Shown: positions 43,466 through 56,115, counted from the stretch's first letter. The stretch: DNA of 64,000 nt from Pohlia nutans (GCA_022496805.1 CM040089.1:2668501-2732500), one strand, 5' to 3'. Made by a program: numbers and translations. The notes: generated from the letters alone by a model not told the origin.

Positions 43466-44490
43466 ATTTTATTGTCTTTGCCCCACAAGGAGAGAGACTA
43501 CGAAAACGCTTCGTTTCAGGAGTTATAAACTGAAACAATGGTTGAACATGGCTAGACAATATAAACAAGTCATAAAAGTAAATTTGGGGTAAATACTAAC
43601 CCCTAAAGGACCAGAGTGTTTTTCCTCCAAAAACACTCCAATGCTGCCATTTTCACTCCCCCATACAAAAAATCCAAAAAAATGTTTTTTTTAATCTTCT
43701 AACCGTAAGATCTTGTCCTAAACTATTTGAAAAACATACACAACAAATTTCGTTGATTTTGACCGCACGGATTGCAAGATAATTGCTTTTGATGGAAAAA
43801 AACACCCCAAAAAAACACATGCCCGAAAATTTCAGATGCGTTTGACCATGGCTACATCAAAAAAACCTCACTACCGAAACCTGTCGCACTTCACTTTCAC
43901 ATTCTATATGATGTTACTTAGTTGTGTACCAATTTTCATTGCGTATGGAGATGTTTAGGAATGTAGCACATTTTCTAAGAATTTTGGGGGTTAGGGGGGG
44001 GTGGGGGAATAAAGGGTGGAGGAAGGGAATTGAAGTGCCAACCCATTCCAATGTTCATGACCCCACTAACTCTCAAGGTGTACTGCCACGTGGCAGTCCC
44101 TCATTGGACGAATTTTATTTTTTATTTTTAAAAATTATTTTAATTTTCAATTTTCAAATAATATTTTTTAATTCTAAAAATTGAACTTTTAGTTTAAAAT
44201 AATGTTTTTTAATTTAAAATAATAAATTTCAGTTAAAAATAATAATTTTTTATTTTAAAAATATTATTTTTAAAAAAAAATTAATGAGTTTGGAAAATGG
44301 GGTGGTCTTGTGCCCCCCACAGTCCACCCCATTTTCCACACGCCGCCGATCTTGTTGCCCCCCCCTTCAAAATTCGATTAAAAATGTGTTCACCGGAACC
44401 TACCCGATTCTCTAAATGTCCTAGTTAGGACACTTGGTCCTTTAGGGGCTAAGGCAGAGACTATGCAACAAGCCGGTTGTTCTATTTATG
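43466..44490. repeat. Repeat J, split by a TTAA-family element
   Basis: The J sequence runs 43466-43599 and resumes at 44449-44490 ('aaggcagagactatgcaac'). It is colinear with 41528-41690 and 53965-54100. Confidence 0.75.
43596..44452. mobile_element. TTAACCCC-type element with CTAA duplication (subfamily G)
   Basis: The 849-bp body (43600-44448) has tips CCCCTAAAGGACC and GGTCCTTTAGGGG. CTAA flanks both sides. The two other J copies show the unduplicated CTAA, so the duplication is 4 bp. No transposase frame is present. Confidence 0.85.
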
Positions 44491-45138
44491 TAAATTTAGA
44501 TGCTCATACTTTATTTTTCTTAGCATTGATCTCCCTTTTTAGAAGTGTTGAACCCCTCAAAAATATCTTTCAGTAAATTTCCAAGAATGATAGAAGAAAG
44601 TCAAATTTAACACAAATTGTTTCATAATTTTTGGACCATTGTGTGATTTGTTATGAATTTCAAATTCATCTATATTATTTTCAACACTATGATCTCTAAA
44701 AAAATAAAAATAAATAAAAATTGGCATAGTTTTCGACACTTTAATGTTAAAAGAAATGTTGAAAAAGGTATTGATATGAATACTTCAACTTTTTGATACC
44801 AAAATGCAAAGTGTCGAAAACAACACCATGTTTTTGTAGTGAAGAGACAATAAGAAGTGAATCATACTTTTCTGATGAAAATTGTCTTTTTTTTGAGGAA
44901 TTTTCAAAGTCAAAACACAAACCCGACCACAGGTTGGGGTCTTGAGCATTCTAAAAATGCTTCACAGTTATTCAAAGTCGGCCGCTAGTAAAATTAAGAG
45001 TGTCCTTAAATCCACCAAAACAATGTTCCTTACCCATACAATAGGATCCAAAGAAGCCATTTGATTGCCCACGCTAATTTGATCTCCTATTATGTAAAAA
45101 GCACCAATATGTAACTACCATGACTATTTACAAAATGG
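44490..45138. other. AT-rich spacer, no gene recognised
   Basis: Short inverted fragments ('gtgtcgaaaac', 'ttttcgacact') hint at an old MITE, but no ends could be set. Confidence 0.3.
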
Positions 45139-45230
45139 TTAACCCTTTAACGTCCCGATTCAACATATGATGGATCTACAATATAGCGCATCTTTGAAAA
45201 CAGTGTTGAATCGGGACGTTAAAGGGTTAA
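45139..45230. mobile_element. 92-bp perfect hairpin mini-element with TTAA ends
   Basis: The 27-bp arms (45139-45165 and 45204-45230) are exact reverse complements, beginning TTAACCCTTTAACGTCCC, around a 38-nt loop. A related right terminus, GCGTCAAAGGGTTAA, ends at 45425. Confidence 0.85.
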
Positions 45231-45670
45231 CATAAACCAATTATGTTATTTTTTAATAAATCACAATATCTTATTTTGAAAATCCATACCGTACTAATGA
45301 TAGTCAATTAGCACAAGAACCAAGAGAAATTTGAATGGAGGAAAATTATCCATGTATGTAGTCAAGAGAATAATTTGAATTTTTTCATTGTCCACTATAC
45401 GGACGCAGGCGCGTCAAAGGGTTAAATAACTCAAAATTTTGTAGTTCCAAAACTCTACAAAGACGAATCAAAGTTCATTGACCTTCTTGAGCAAGCTGAA
45501 TGAGAAAAAAATAAAAAAGTAATTTCATCCGTATTTTTAAAATTTTAAATCACATTTAGAGTTAATATATTGCAATTGATGAAAGTAAATGAGATTAACT
45601 TTTTTTCACAAATTCTCACATCTCACATTTGTGTAAGGCAATATTGTAGGATTTTTTTTATATATATTTT

Positions 45671-46253
45671 TTAACCCCTAAAGGTCACAAGGTGTCCTTG
45701 AAATTTACAATTTGAGAAAAACCATTATAATGCACTATTGGAGGAATGTTTGGAATTGACATACAAATAAAAGTTGTGGATTTTGAATTTTAGATTCCAT
45801 TCGTATGGTTTGATTCACAAATGCTATCACCAATATTTTATTATAAAAATTGAAAGTTAAAATTAAAAATTCCTTCTAAATCTGATTACAAACAAAATAT
45901 TAATATTTTTGTGTAAAATTTGTTGAAATGAATTTGATATGAGATACTCTTGACATGGTGATTTTTGAAATTTTTGTGTTCCTTAAATCTATGACCTCAT
46001 TTTTGCAAGGCCACTTTTGAACTAAAGTCAATGCAATTTTGGCTTGGTCAAAATTTCACATACTTATACGTTTGTAATTTTAGAGAAGTATGTACTCTAA
46101 TAACACCAAATCCAACTGTTGGATAGGACAACAACTTGATGAAGTATCTCTAAAAAAAAATGTTTCATAGTGAAGAGGTTTATAAGGAAGGAGATATGGA
46201 TGAAAACAATCATCCATCAACCCACACGGGTCGGTTGGGCCTTTAAGAGTTAA
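45671..46253. mobile_element. TTAACCCC-end element, complete
   Basis: TTAACCCCTAAAGGTC at 45671 and GGCCTTTAAGAGTTAA ending 46253. It is about 575 bp inside. It is distantly similar to subfamily A in its layout of 'aaagttgtg..ttttgaattttagatt'. Confidence 0.7.
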
Positions 46254-46337
46254 ACAACTTTTTTCATTTTTATTCATTGCACTAGATATGACAGTTTGAG
46301 AGCAATTTTATGAAGCATAGTCTATGTCCTTGAAGGC

Positions 46338-46923
46338 TTAACCATTAACTGCTCAAGCGTCCATTTTTTGAATGATATACAAATTTTATCCATGTTTTCT
46401 CATTCGTCATGCACTTTTTGGAGTGTGAATTTTTTACTATAGATTTTATGAGAAGTTAGCTTCATGCATGTTTGATCCGATTAGAAAGGGGATGATTTGT
46501 GAAACTTTTATGCCTCTTTTCATGTTGCACTGATTCACCAAAAATTTCTAAGATATTAGTTCAATGTGAATCAAAAGTGTTCTTGAAAAACTCAACTCAT
46601 AAAATCAAACAACCAAAAAATCTCCAAAAATCTCTACACTTAGAGTATTACATTTCAACCCATCACAACAAGTTTCATCTACATATTGTCAATATCTTAT
46701 TCATAATCGAATTACAAAAGAACTTTGAATTTTGAGTTTTGAATTTTATACATAAATATTGGTGATTGCAATCATAGATCTAACCGTATGGATAGAATTT
46801 AAATTCATAATGCACAACTTTTATTCATACATCAAGTTCAAGATATCCCTCTTAGTTGCATTTTATAATGCATCTTTGCAAAACTACCGAATTTGGAGAG
46901 GGCTCTAGGCATTTGGGTGTTAA
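46338..46923. mobile_element. TTAACCCC-end element (subfamily A)
   Basis: TTAACCATTAACTGCTC at 46338 and TTTGGGTGTTAA ending 46923. It is colinear with 37792-38372. Confidence 0.7.
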
Positions 46924-47047
46924 TGTACAGTGGTCTCATGAAATTAACTCCAGGGTTATTGTAGTTCTTTCTTCTTGTGACATCAATTGCAGTATTAGTC
47001 GCTTACAATTAGAGACATTTTTGACGTGGCATTGTGCACATAAAGAG

Positions 47048-48345
47048 TATAGATAGAAACTCCGGTCCTCTTGCGAGGCCAATGTGATTAGAGTATTTGT
47101 TTGTCCTGCCAATGATTCAGTGTCCACAAGACAAAAAGCCATTGGTACAAGACTACTCTCCCTTGTGAGGAATAGACACTTTAGTGACCATTAATTGGTA
47201 AAATGAAACTATCGTAGCGTAGCCATACTGTAATGGTTGGAGAAATATTTAGTGTAAATGAAATTCGTTGTGTTGTATGGACGCCAAGTCATGAGTTCTA
47301 CGGTTGGTTGGTGAAGAACTATGTATCCAAGATATCTGGTCCGAGTTCAATCTCCGTTGTGTCCGTGTGAGCAATAGTGCGATATACATGACTTGGTGCT
47401 GCTAGTGAGCTATCATAGGCATGAAAGTTGTAACATCCAACCGGCCCCATCCCTCCTACTTGAGACAAGTGTTGACGTTGTGCTTAATAAAAAGTGGTCT
47501 TTAACCACTACCGCTCCTTTTGGTTTATTTGTTTATTTTAGTGGTAGGGGTTGGTTATTTTCTATTTTTATTTTATGTAGTATAATTGAGCCGGCATGGT
47601 GTATGGCGATAGTGTTTATTGCTGTGAATGTGTGTTGAATAGAGGTTTCGGGAAGTTTAAATTTTATTTCAAAGTGTTTCATAGAGGGAGCGTGAGTTGT
47701 TCCTCTGGCTCTAGCCGTGATGACTATTAGTGGGTCTATTTTTCCATCCGTGGTTGATGACATCGTTAATTAGTGGTTGGTGTTTTTGGATTTTTTTATC
47801 TACTGTTTTTTATGAAAATATATCATTAGAGTATGTGAATTCAATAAATTTTATTGTGAGGGTGTCTGTTGGTATTAGTGGTGGATCGTTTTGGTATGGG
47901 AATCCTTTAACGCATAGTATGTCTGGTTTGAACCTGGCATTACAATAACATCTTTGATGTCCATATATACCAGGGAAGAGCTATGAAGGAACTATGTTTT
48001 CTTGTGGATTGTTAAATGTGCTAAGCATTCACGAGAATATAACATCTAGATTTTTGTGATCATAAAATTAATTTTCTTTGTCGTGTCGTTTTACTTGTAG
48101 GGCATGTATATGGTGTTGCTTACATTTTAGCAGTTTATGGAGCCATGTATCTACATCAAGCGAGTTACATATGGGGCATGTGGTTAAAAGAAATTTGTCT
48201 ATTCCAAAAAATAGTTGTTTTTGAGCATTTCCCATGTACTGGCGAGTTTTTAAGAGGCCTATTTTTTATGAGTCTGTTATTGCTAGATTGGACCAGAATT
48301 CATTGAAGAGATCATTGTCTATATCGGGGTTCATTGTCCATTCTT
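47048..48345 (-). mobile_element. 5'-truncated relative of the LINE
   Basis: It is colinear with 4711-6065 of the large LINE: the short TAGATAG tail, the 3' UTR with the antisense tRNA-like segment (about 47270-47490), then the C-terminal coding part. The coding frame is broken by many changes; the best piece, 47533-47763, keeps PLIVITARARGTTHAPSM and NTIAIHHAGSIILHK. Homology stops near 48345, as expected for abortive reverse transcription. Confidence 0.85.
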
Positions 48346-49189
48346 GTTGGTTCAAACCAAGAGTCTTTTTGGCCTAATGGCCACTAGCTATAAGTCAATT
48401 TCTCGAAAGGCTTGCCTAAAAGAAGCCTTGGTTCTCCAAATTTCCACCTTATTTCATGATCCTGATCCAATCTTTTCATAATTTTTGACTAGTATACCAC
48501 TCCTTCATGTTTCAGCAATAACTACATCACTACAGCCTTCAGTCTCAATGTGTTGTGAATGGAGCAAAAACCACGTCAACCATGAGTTGCATCAAAGGGA
48601 CATAGAAAGGGCACATGGAAAGGCATATCGAGAGCTCTTTGAAGAGTCATGATTGGAGATGCTCTCATTGTGTGAGGGTAGATTCTTTACTATAAATGAT
48701 AAAAGATACTATGTGTAAGACAAATGCTCTGCCTACTAGTAATTGCACTAAGTTAATAACTTAATGTGGAAGAATGTCTTTAATCCTTATGGACCAAGTG
48801 CTTAAATTTCAAACTCAATTTCAGATGATGAATGAATTCAAATACCTTATTTCACACACGAACTTGTTTACAAACTTGACCTTTTTCATCCATTCGATTG
48901 TTGTGTACAATATTTGTTTAGCATTTTTACTATATGGATTTTCAAACATTTTTTTACATATATTATATAGTTCAAAAGAATAAAAGTATATTTCATCTCA
49001 AAAACTAAAGTTTTTAGTTCAGTTGATGGCCTTTCAAAAATAAAGTCAAAATGTAAGTAAGATAAAAATCTTTGAAGAACAATATAATCAGAACTTCATA
49101 GTTTAAACATAATACATTAAAATCTTGTGACAATCACTAATATTCAATAAAAAAAAATTTAATTTTTGGTTTTGAATTTTACTGATGAA
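48346..49189. other. Spacer, no gene recognised
   Basis: The sequence is unique-looking without long frames. Confidence 0.3.
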
Positions 49190-49262
49190 TAACAGTTAGT
49201 GTAGTGGTAGATGTAACTGTAAGGATGTATATATGGATCATGGTTTAAAATTTTGTTTGAAA
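49190..49262 (+). repeat. Possible degenerate tRNA-derived SINE head
   Basis: TAGTGTAGTGGTAGATG (49198-49214) fits an A box. GGTTTAAAATTTTG near 49243 is a weak B box about 35 bp downstream. No second copy was found to confirm it. Confidence 0.3.
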
Positions 49263-49864
49263 TCATCATTAAATTATTCATCTAAGTTGCACTTTATAAC
49301 TTATATTTAATTTTTGGAAATTTGAACTTTGAATGTTTTTAAAGAGTAAACTTTGTACCCATTATTTGAGGGAAAATGGGGCTTCAGAAGGCCCCAAGTA
49401 TAAACCTTGACTTGCCGCATGCTGCAATGGAGCATGCCATTCAAATAAAATAATTAATTTTAAATTAAAAAACCCCATCGGGCCTTGTTGCAACATGTAC
49501 AAGCACTGCAAAAATAAAATCATAAAATTATATTAAAAAAAATCCTTGTCAAACTTCGCCGCAATGCTAGTAGATGTTGCAGTGAGGCCTAGTGGGAATT
49601 TTTTGGTGTTTCTTTTTGTGATTTTCTTATTATTATATTTTTCATGGTGGAAAAGCCATTGTGGCACAATCTTTGAACTTCACCATGGCAGCATGTAGTT
49701 GGAGGGCACCATGGCTAAAAAGGTGAGGCTTAAAGGGGCTTTCTTAAACCCCAATTTCCCTCTAATATTAAGTTGTTGTGCTTAGAAAATTTTGAAAATC
49801 AACACAAAACTAACATTGGCTATTAGACAAAGAAGATTCATGAATATATACATACATACATACA

Positions 49865-49896
<32 letters not shown>

Positions 49897-49901
49897 CATA
49901 C

Positions 49902-49945
<44 letters not shown>

Positions 49946-50538
49946 ATAAATTTTAATTTATACTCCATCCATTTTACAATAAGATTCCAGAACCACTTTT
50001 CTTTTTTTTGCGACAATTTAAGAGTCCACATTCATTGTGTTGTCTTCCTACATTGACTTATTACATTTTTCATCCTTTACTATTCAAACACACAGTTCCA
50101 AAAGTTGCCATTGCGTTTCATCCCTTTCAACATGCGTTCTATTTTTGTCTTAAATCTCAAAAAATTCTGTAAAATGGACTCTTATTCTGAAATGGAGGAA
50201 GTATTAATTTTGAGAGTGAAAAGATAGTCATACCTTTTTTATTCCATATATATATATATATATATATATGGAATTTTTTCTAACACAAAAGTGTCATGAT
50301 TTGCATCCTTGAAACCTCAATTTTGCACCTAATGAAGTTGTTGAGTGAATCACAAGTGATTGGTTTAATTTTAGATTCAGGCCTTGGAGATTACAAGTGA
50401 TCAAATTACATTCTTTGCTTTGTAAACTTACTCTTAAATCATCCCAAAAAGTGCTTGTAAATTGTCTCCTAACTTATCCATCGTTGGTTGAGATTAGGTT
50501 TTATAGGGATTGGTTTTTTTGATAAGTCTATGGTACAA
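49263..50538. other. AT-rich spacer with microsatellites
   Basis: It holds a (CATA)n/(TA)n run at 49845-49941 and a (TA)n palindrome at 50245-50270. No gene was seen. Confidence 0.5.
49845..49941. repeat. Microsatellite (CATA)n followed by (TA)n
   Basis: An uninterrupted CATA tetranucleotide run with one break near 49893 passes into pure TA. Confidence 0.95.
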
Positions 50539-50700
50539 TTTAACCTCTAATGCTCCGAGTGACCATTTTCTACTCGCTGCCCTTTTTTAGGAGATGTCAA
50601 CTTTCTTTTCATCAATTCTTTTGTTTTCTTTACATCTAGAATGAAAACATTCTAAATGCAACTTCCACTTTGAAAATTCATAGCAATGACATGACCTATT
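50539..50700. mobile_element. TTAACCCC-end left fragment (subfamily B-like)
   Basis: TTAACCTCTAATGCTCC followed by 'gaccattttctactcgctgccc' resembles the start of 34285. The right part is lost. Confidence 0.5.
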
Positions 50701-51414
50701 CACTAGTAGGATTTTGGTCCTTTATAACTTGTCCTTTGTGACTTAACCCCTAAATGCCTAGAGCCTTCTCCAAATTCGGTAGTTTTGCAAAGATGCATTA
50801 TAAAATGCAACCTAGAGGGATATTTTGAACTTGATATATGACTACAAGTTGTACATTATGAATTTTAGATTCTATCCATACGGTTAGATCTATGATTGCT
50901 ATTACCAATCATTTTGTATAAATTTTGAAACGTGAAATTCAAAATTATTTTGTAATCCAATTACGAATAAGATATTGACAATCTATGGATGAAATTTGTT
51001 GTGATTGGTTGAAATGTAATACTCTAAGTGTAGTGATTTTTGGAGATTTTTTGGTTGCTTAATTTTATGAGTTGACTTTTTTTAGAGCACTCTTACACTG
51101 AAATCTTCAAATTTTTGGGTGAATCACTACAACATGAAATGAGGCATAAAAATTCCACAAATCATCCCCTTTCTAATCGGATCACATATGCATGAAGCTA
51201 ACTTCGCATAGAATCTACAGTAAAAATTCCACACTGCAAAAAGTGCATGATGGATGAAAAAAATTGGATGAAATCTGTACATCGTCCAAAAAATGGACGC
51301 TCAGGCAGTTAGGGGTTAACTCATCCATCGTGACTCAATTCTTTAAAAATAAAGTCGTTTAGGACCATTTAAGTAACAAAGGATTAGTTATAAAGGACCA
51401 AAATCCTACTAATG
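50701..51414. mobile_element. Foldback MITE interrupted by a TTAA element
   Basis: The arms at 50701-50740 and 51373-51414 are inverted copies sharing TAGTAGGATTTTGGTCCTTT and TATAACT. TATTCA occurs at both outer edges. The TTAA-family element 50743-51318 lies inside. Confidence 0.7.
50743..51318. mobile_element. TTAACCCC-end element (subfamily A, inverse)
   Basis: TTAACCCCTAAATGCC at 50743 and CAGTTAGGGGTTAA ending 51318. It is the inverse of 37792-38372 along its length. Confidence 0.8.
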
Positions 51415-51782
51415 TATTCACAATTTTGGTTTTTTCCTTGTGAAACCATTATTCTCAATTGCTAATGTTGCAAAATATTTTACCTTTAAAAAAGTACTCC
51501 AAATATGCTAAATTGCTTATTTTGACAGTTTTAAGTGTTTTTACTTGAAATGACTACACTAAATAGGGATATTGAGGGGACCCATTCTAATGTATCAACA
51601 TTTTGCACTATATAATTATTTATCTCATATCACTGTCAAGTTATATTTTTGTATTGTACAAGCACACCACATTCAGTTCGGCCAAGTAATCTATCTACAA
51701 GGTACTGAATAATCTGATCTATCTACAAGTTTACCACAAGCTAATTTTTACGTGGTAAGTCCCCTAATTTGTCAGTCCCCTC

Positions 51783-52540
51783 AATCTCTAAAGGACCAGG
51801 TGGACACAATGTGTTTAAGAATAATTTTATTACTTCACTAACTTATTTGGATCCATAATAATGACCCAATTTTTGAATATGATTGAATATATTTTATATA
51901 TTTGTTTGCAGTATATTTGTTCCAGTATGTTTGCAGTGAATGGCTTGTAAATATAAACAATACTTATAAAAGAATCCAAATACAAACATACTGGAACAAA
52001 TATATATTTATTATATTTTATATATTGTTTTGAATACTTTTGAATATAATTCCAAAAATATTTTTCAAATCTTACACATTTTATACAATGTAACAGTTAA
52101 TAATGATCACAAACACCAGCTTAGCAAGTCACGAACAAGTCACTTCACCCAAACATAAATCTTTTGGAATTAATCATTGTTGTTGTATTTAGTTTTAGAA
52201 CGCCATTTTTTGTGAGCACCTAGATACAATACATCTTTGTATGCTTTTAAAATTTCAAATTCCAATCATGGTTCTTGAATTTAGGAGGATGTTTGCAGTG
52301 GATGGCTTGTTGATTTTGCTCAAAAATTCAAAAAACAACTCATGATCAAACCTTATAATCATATAATATATACAATAGATTGTCTTAAAAATTGATATAC
52401 ATTCTCACGACTAAGTTTTTTTTGAGCTTCAACGGTGAAGTTTTCTACATAAACGCCAATTGAGAGATACCATTGTGTTCTTAAAAACATCACGAAAAGT
52501 GATAAAATTTTAGGGATGAGCATGGTCCTTTAGAGGTTAA
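51783..52540. mobile_element. TTAACCCC-end element (subfamily C)
   Basis: The left end is decayed (CAATCTCTAAAGGACC) and the right end is GGTCCTTTAGAGGTTAA. It contains a 20-bp perfect inverted repeat (51913-51932 and 51984-52003). Confidence 0.7.
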
Positions 52541-52779
52541 CCCTTAAACGACAATGCCAGCCCCACGGGCTTGGTTTTAGTTTGGGAGAATCTTGCTCAT
52601 AACTTTTACACCATTGCACCAAATGGGGTTTTTAAAATTCCAAACCGAGCACCTTAGAGAGATCTATACTTCTTTAGAATAAAACTAAAGCAAATTAAAC
52701 ACAGAATCATGCTTAAAATGGAATTTAAGAGGAGATTTTGGGTGTGGTATCGGGAAAGGAATTGTCGTTTAAGGGTTAA
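52537..52779. mobile_element. TTAACCC-end element sharing a TTAA with its neighbour
   Basis: TTAACCCTTAAACGAC at 52537 and GTCGTTTAAGGGTTAA at 52779. It is 243 bp, with 16-bp near-perfect inverted ends. Confidence 0.8.
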
Positions 52780-53159
52780 TACCCCTATTTAGTGTAGAAT
52801 GGAAGGTGGGCAGTTACAAAGGCATTCCACCTGGCACCTGATTCAGTTGTGACACAATTTTGCAGGAGCTTTCATTTCTACTCTAAAATCTAGGAATGTC
52901 ACACAGTGGATAACAAGTGGACAAGATCATGCCATGCATGTAAGACCCAAACATAAGTTATCAAGTTTCAAGACCCACTGCAGCACATTCTGCGGCAGAC
53001 AGTACAACTACTATAGTGATGGATTGAAGAGTGTCACATTTGAATGAGTACCAGTAAGTTACTGCCACTCACGGCACAAGATGCTATGAAGTCATGATTT
53101 CCTGGCAATTGTTCAAAAGCCACCTGTCAAATTTTTCATTAATTAATTTGTTTTGCTTT
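52780..53159. other. Spacer, no gene recognised
   Basis: Nothing identifiable was seen. Confidence 0.3.
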
Positions 53160-53195
53160 GTTTCTTTTGTTGTCTTTGCCCCACCAAGGGAGAGC

Positions 53196-53962
53196 ATAAC
53201 ATTCAGCAACCTTCATTGGCTTTGATCTTTGAGGAGAATGTGCAGCATATTCTTCATTATCATCCAAGAATAATCATTAGATACCCATGTTTTACAGATG
53301 GAGGTTTTGGAAAACTAGAAGGGAAGGTAAGAGCATCTCCACTCCTACACGCTAGAGGTGACTCGCTGAAATTATTCATTTACATTTGAAAAGCCCTTGC
53401 ACTTACACTCCCCCACCCTTGCACGCCCCTCACACATCAAAAGTGCACATCAAATAGTCAATGGACCAATCACAAGTAGAATGTGGGGATATAGTCAACT
53501 AAATAGTGATTTAAAGGGTCATTTCTTGACACGCTAGGATTGAGAGTCAAGAGGCATTTTGGAAGGGCCTTTGGCACTTTTCATCTAGTTTTGGAGTGTG
53601 AGATACTCTGGGAGGGTTGCGGTGGAGTGCTCTAACCATGTATGGTCTTTGTTGACACATCTCCATGTGTCCCTCATTTTTAAAGAGAGCAACATTATAA
53701 GGAATAATATTTTAAACCCAATAATGTTATGGTGCATGGCTAACCAACAAAAAATGGACAACTTGAATTAAGAAAATCCTTGAACACTGTGCCACTTCTT
53801 TTGTCCCTCCATTCACAATGGTTTATGACCTTCCTGCTTCCTTTCCCACCCTCCTTACTCTTTGAAATATGAAAAATAATGGGTTGCACTTGATGCACTG
53901 TATGGATGGAAATCACATGATGCACTACAAATCACATGATGGATGAAAGTGGCTGAATGTTA
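53196..53962. mobile_element. CATAACATT-ended element (copy 2) carrying a MITE
   Basis: The ends are CATAACATTCAG and CTGAATGTTATG. It is colinear with 29198-29683 apart from the 302-bp insertion at 53331-53632. Confidence 0.8.
53331..53632. mobile_element. PIF/Harbinger (Tourist-like) MITE
   Basis: The inverted ends GAGCATCTCCAC and GTGGAGTGCTC differ by a 1-bp indel. TAA is duplicated at 53328-53330 and 53633-53635. The empty site is seen in copy 1 at 29338-29340. It is 302 bp and non-coding. Confidence 0.9.
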
Positions 53963-54376
53963 TGAGACTACGGAAATGCATCGTTTTCAAGGAGTTACAA
54001 AGAGTTACATGGTTGAACAACATAAACAAACTATAAAGTAAATCTAGGGTAAATACTAAGGCAAAGACTATGTAACTAGCCGCTTGTTTTGTTATTTTTC
54101 TTTTGTTTTTCAAGAGAAAATAAAGCAGTTCTCCCATGGCATTGTTGCAAGCAATGCCAATGGGAATGATCACCATTTTGGGAATTGCACAAATTGGAAC
54201 AATAAATGTGGGCATATTGGTCCAAGGGTAAACGAAGACCTAATGTAGGTTGCATGTATATATAAGGTGGAGGCACCTATACCACCTACCCTCATTCTAG
54301 TCCTATAGGTGCTCCTAACTACCGTCACCCATGGAACCTAAATCCAATCACTTTTAATCCCCAAGGAGCTTAACCC

Positions 54377-54940
54377 TTAACCCCTAAATGCCCAAGCATC
54401 CAAATAGTGGATGGTGGTTGGTCAAATTCAATTTCAACCTTAAGGATGATTATTTTTACTTTCAAGTCCAACTAAGAAAATGGAGCTTATCAAGTCTAGT
54501 TTCTACTTCACTTTGTAAATCAGAAAAAATCATAATAAATCATAATATTAAATATTTTATTGCACTTGCAATGTCAAGAGGTCATAATCCAAACTACACT
54601 ACAAAGCATATGTCATTATCAAATTTCCAAATTTAGAAAATATATTTTAAGTTGAATTTTCTTGTATGGTTCTTCATTGTAACTTGAACCTTTTATAAAA
54701 AAATTGGTTATTTGGAACAATTTTGTAATTTATATGAATTTCTTTGTGTATTTTACTTCATAAATCATATTAAATTTATAACACATTAAATTTTTTTGAA
54801 AAATTGAGGACCAATAGGAAACATGTGTTCACATTTATTATAAATATCTCAAAAAATATCTCAAAAGCTATTGATGAGCAAACTCCATATGAAAGTGTTG
54901 TTTGACTTTTTTATAAATGCCCTCGGCATTTAGGGGTTAA
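54377..54940. mobile_element. TTAACCCC-end element (subfamily F)
   Basis: TTAACCCCTAAATGCCCA at 54377 and GGCATTTAGGGGTTAA ending 54940. It is about 556 bp inside. Its right TTAA is also the left TTAA of the next element. Confidence 0.8.
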
Positions 54941-55485
54941 GCGTCTACACTATAGTTACCCGGTCAAACCTCATCAAATTTCTCACATTTTAAAATATGT
55001 AATATTTTATGGTACTTTTCTCATATAAAATATTGTTAACACGAATTTTTCTATATTTTTCATAACTATAGAAATAAAAATTAAATTTATAAGATTTTTC
55101 AAAGTTATTTTCTTGTAAAAATCATAGTAATCACATAAATGCTTAAAATAATATGATTATTTTTAGGGAAATGTAAATAATGGTGATGAACATCAAGGTG
55201 TATGTGGTGGCATGCTTCTTGAGCGTCCAGAAAATGAAATTAAATAGAATTCTTTTCTGCAGTGTATATTGGAATTTTAGGGTTTTGAGATTTAAAGTGC
55301 TATAAAAAACGCAATTTAATTTTTTTTGAAGAATGATAAATTGGATTAGAAAGTAGAAGCTTGCCCCCGCACTTTCTTCGTTGGGACCATTTTCATTTGA
55401 AATTAGGAAGTAAATGAAAATCAACGTTTGACTGAAAAACAACCAAGTATGGTCCCAGAGAGCTCCTTGGACGCTTAGGGGTTAA
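54937..55485. mobile_element. TTAACCCC-end element (subfamily E), copy 2, inverse
   Basis: TTAAGCGTCTACAC at 54937 (left tip deleted) and GGACGCTTAGGGGTTAA ending 55485. It is an inverse match to 40370-40910. Confidence 0.7.
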
Positions 55486-55711
55486 AAGTGATCACTAGTC
55501 GTCCAATCTTACAAGTAGGTGGAATTGTGGTATTTAAGATACTTTTTGTGTTGGAGAAGCCACCACCTATATGGCACCAATGAACTATGACTAAAGTCAT
55601 ATAATTACATTTTATATGACAAATTAAAAATATCCACTATTATTCATGAATCTTATCTATTTATCAGTACAAACTATTTTTAATTTAATTTTTGAAAAAT
55701 CATACAAAGTA

Positions 55712-56022
55712 CACTAAATGGTTTATTTAGTGAAGTGTGGACACTATTTCTCAACACGGACACTATTTGATTTTAGTGTCCTTGTAAGAAGAGAAAAATG
55801 AATGTAGTGTTCCAATGACATATGACAACTTTATAATAAACATGGCATGCCACCTCGCGTCACTCTCATTACTTGGAAAGACCAGGGCACTCTCAATGAA
55901 AGTGAAAATGACAAGTGGCAAACTTCCATGTAGTGTGGGGACATTATTTCTCTTCACCTTTGAACAAATTGTGGTATTTGTAAAAGATATTAATTATTCC
56001 TGGACACTAAATACACTAAATT
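55712..56022. mobile_element. Tc1/mariner-like MITE, copy 2
   Basis: It is colinear with 32614-32926 (for example CATGGCATGCCACCTC and CTCAATGAAAGT). The ends are more decayed. Confidence 0.65.
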
Positions 56023-56115
56023 AATTGTTTAAATGAACGATTTTAGGTGCTTCCACCTTACCAATGAGACAATATACAACAAACTGGCAATGCAACACAT
56101 GTGTAAAGAGGTGAA

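Larger units (their letters stand above)
53160..54110. repeat. Repeat J, split by a CATAACATT element
   Basis: The J sequence ('gtctttgccccaccaagggagag') breaks at 53195 and resumes at about 53963 ('agactacggaaatgc'). It keeps the empty CTAA site at 54056-54059. Confidence 0.7.

Noticed and set aside
49845..49941. Regulatory function of the CATA/TA run
   Set aside because: It is an ordinary microsatellite with no nearby gene.
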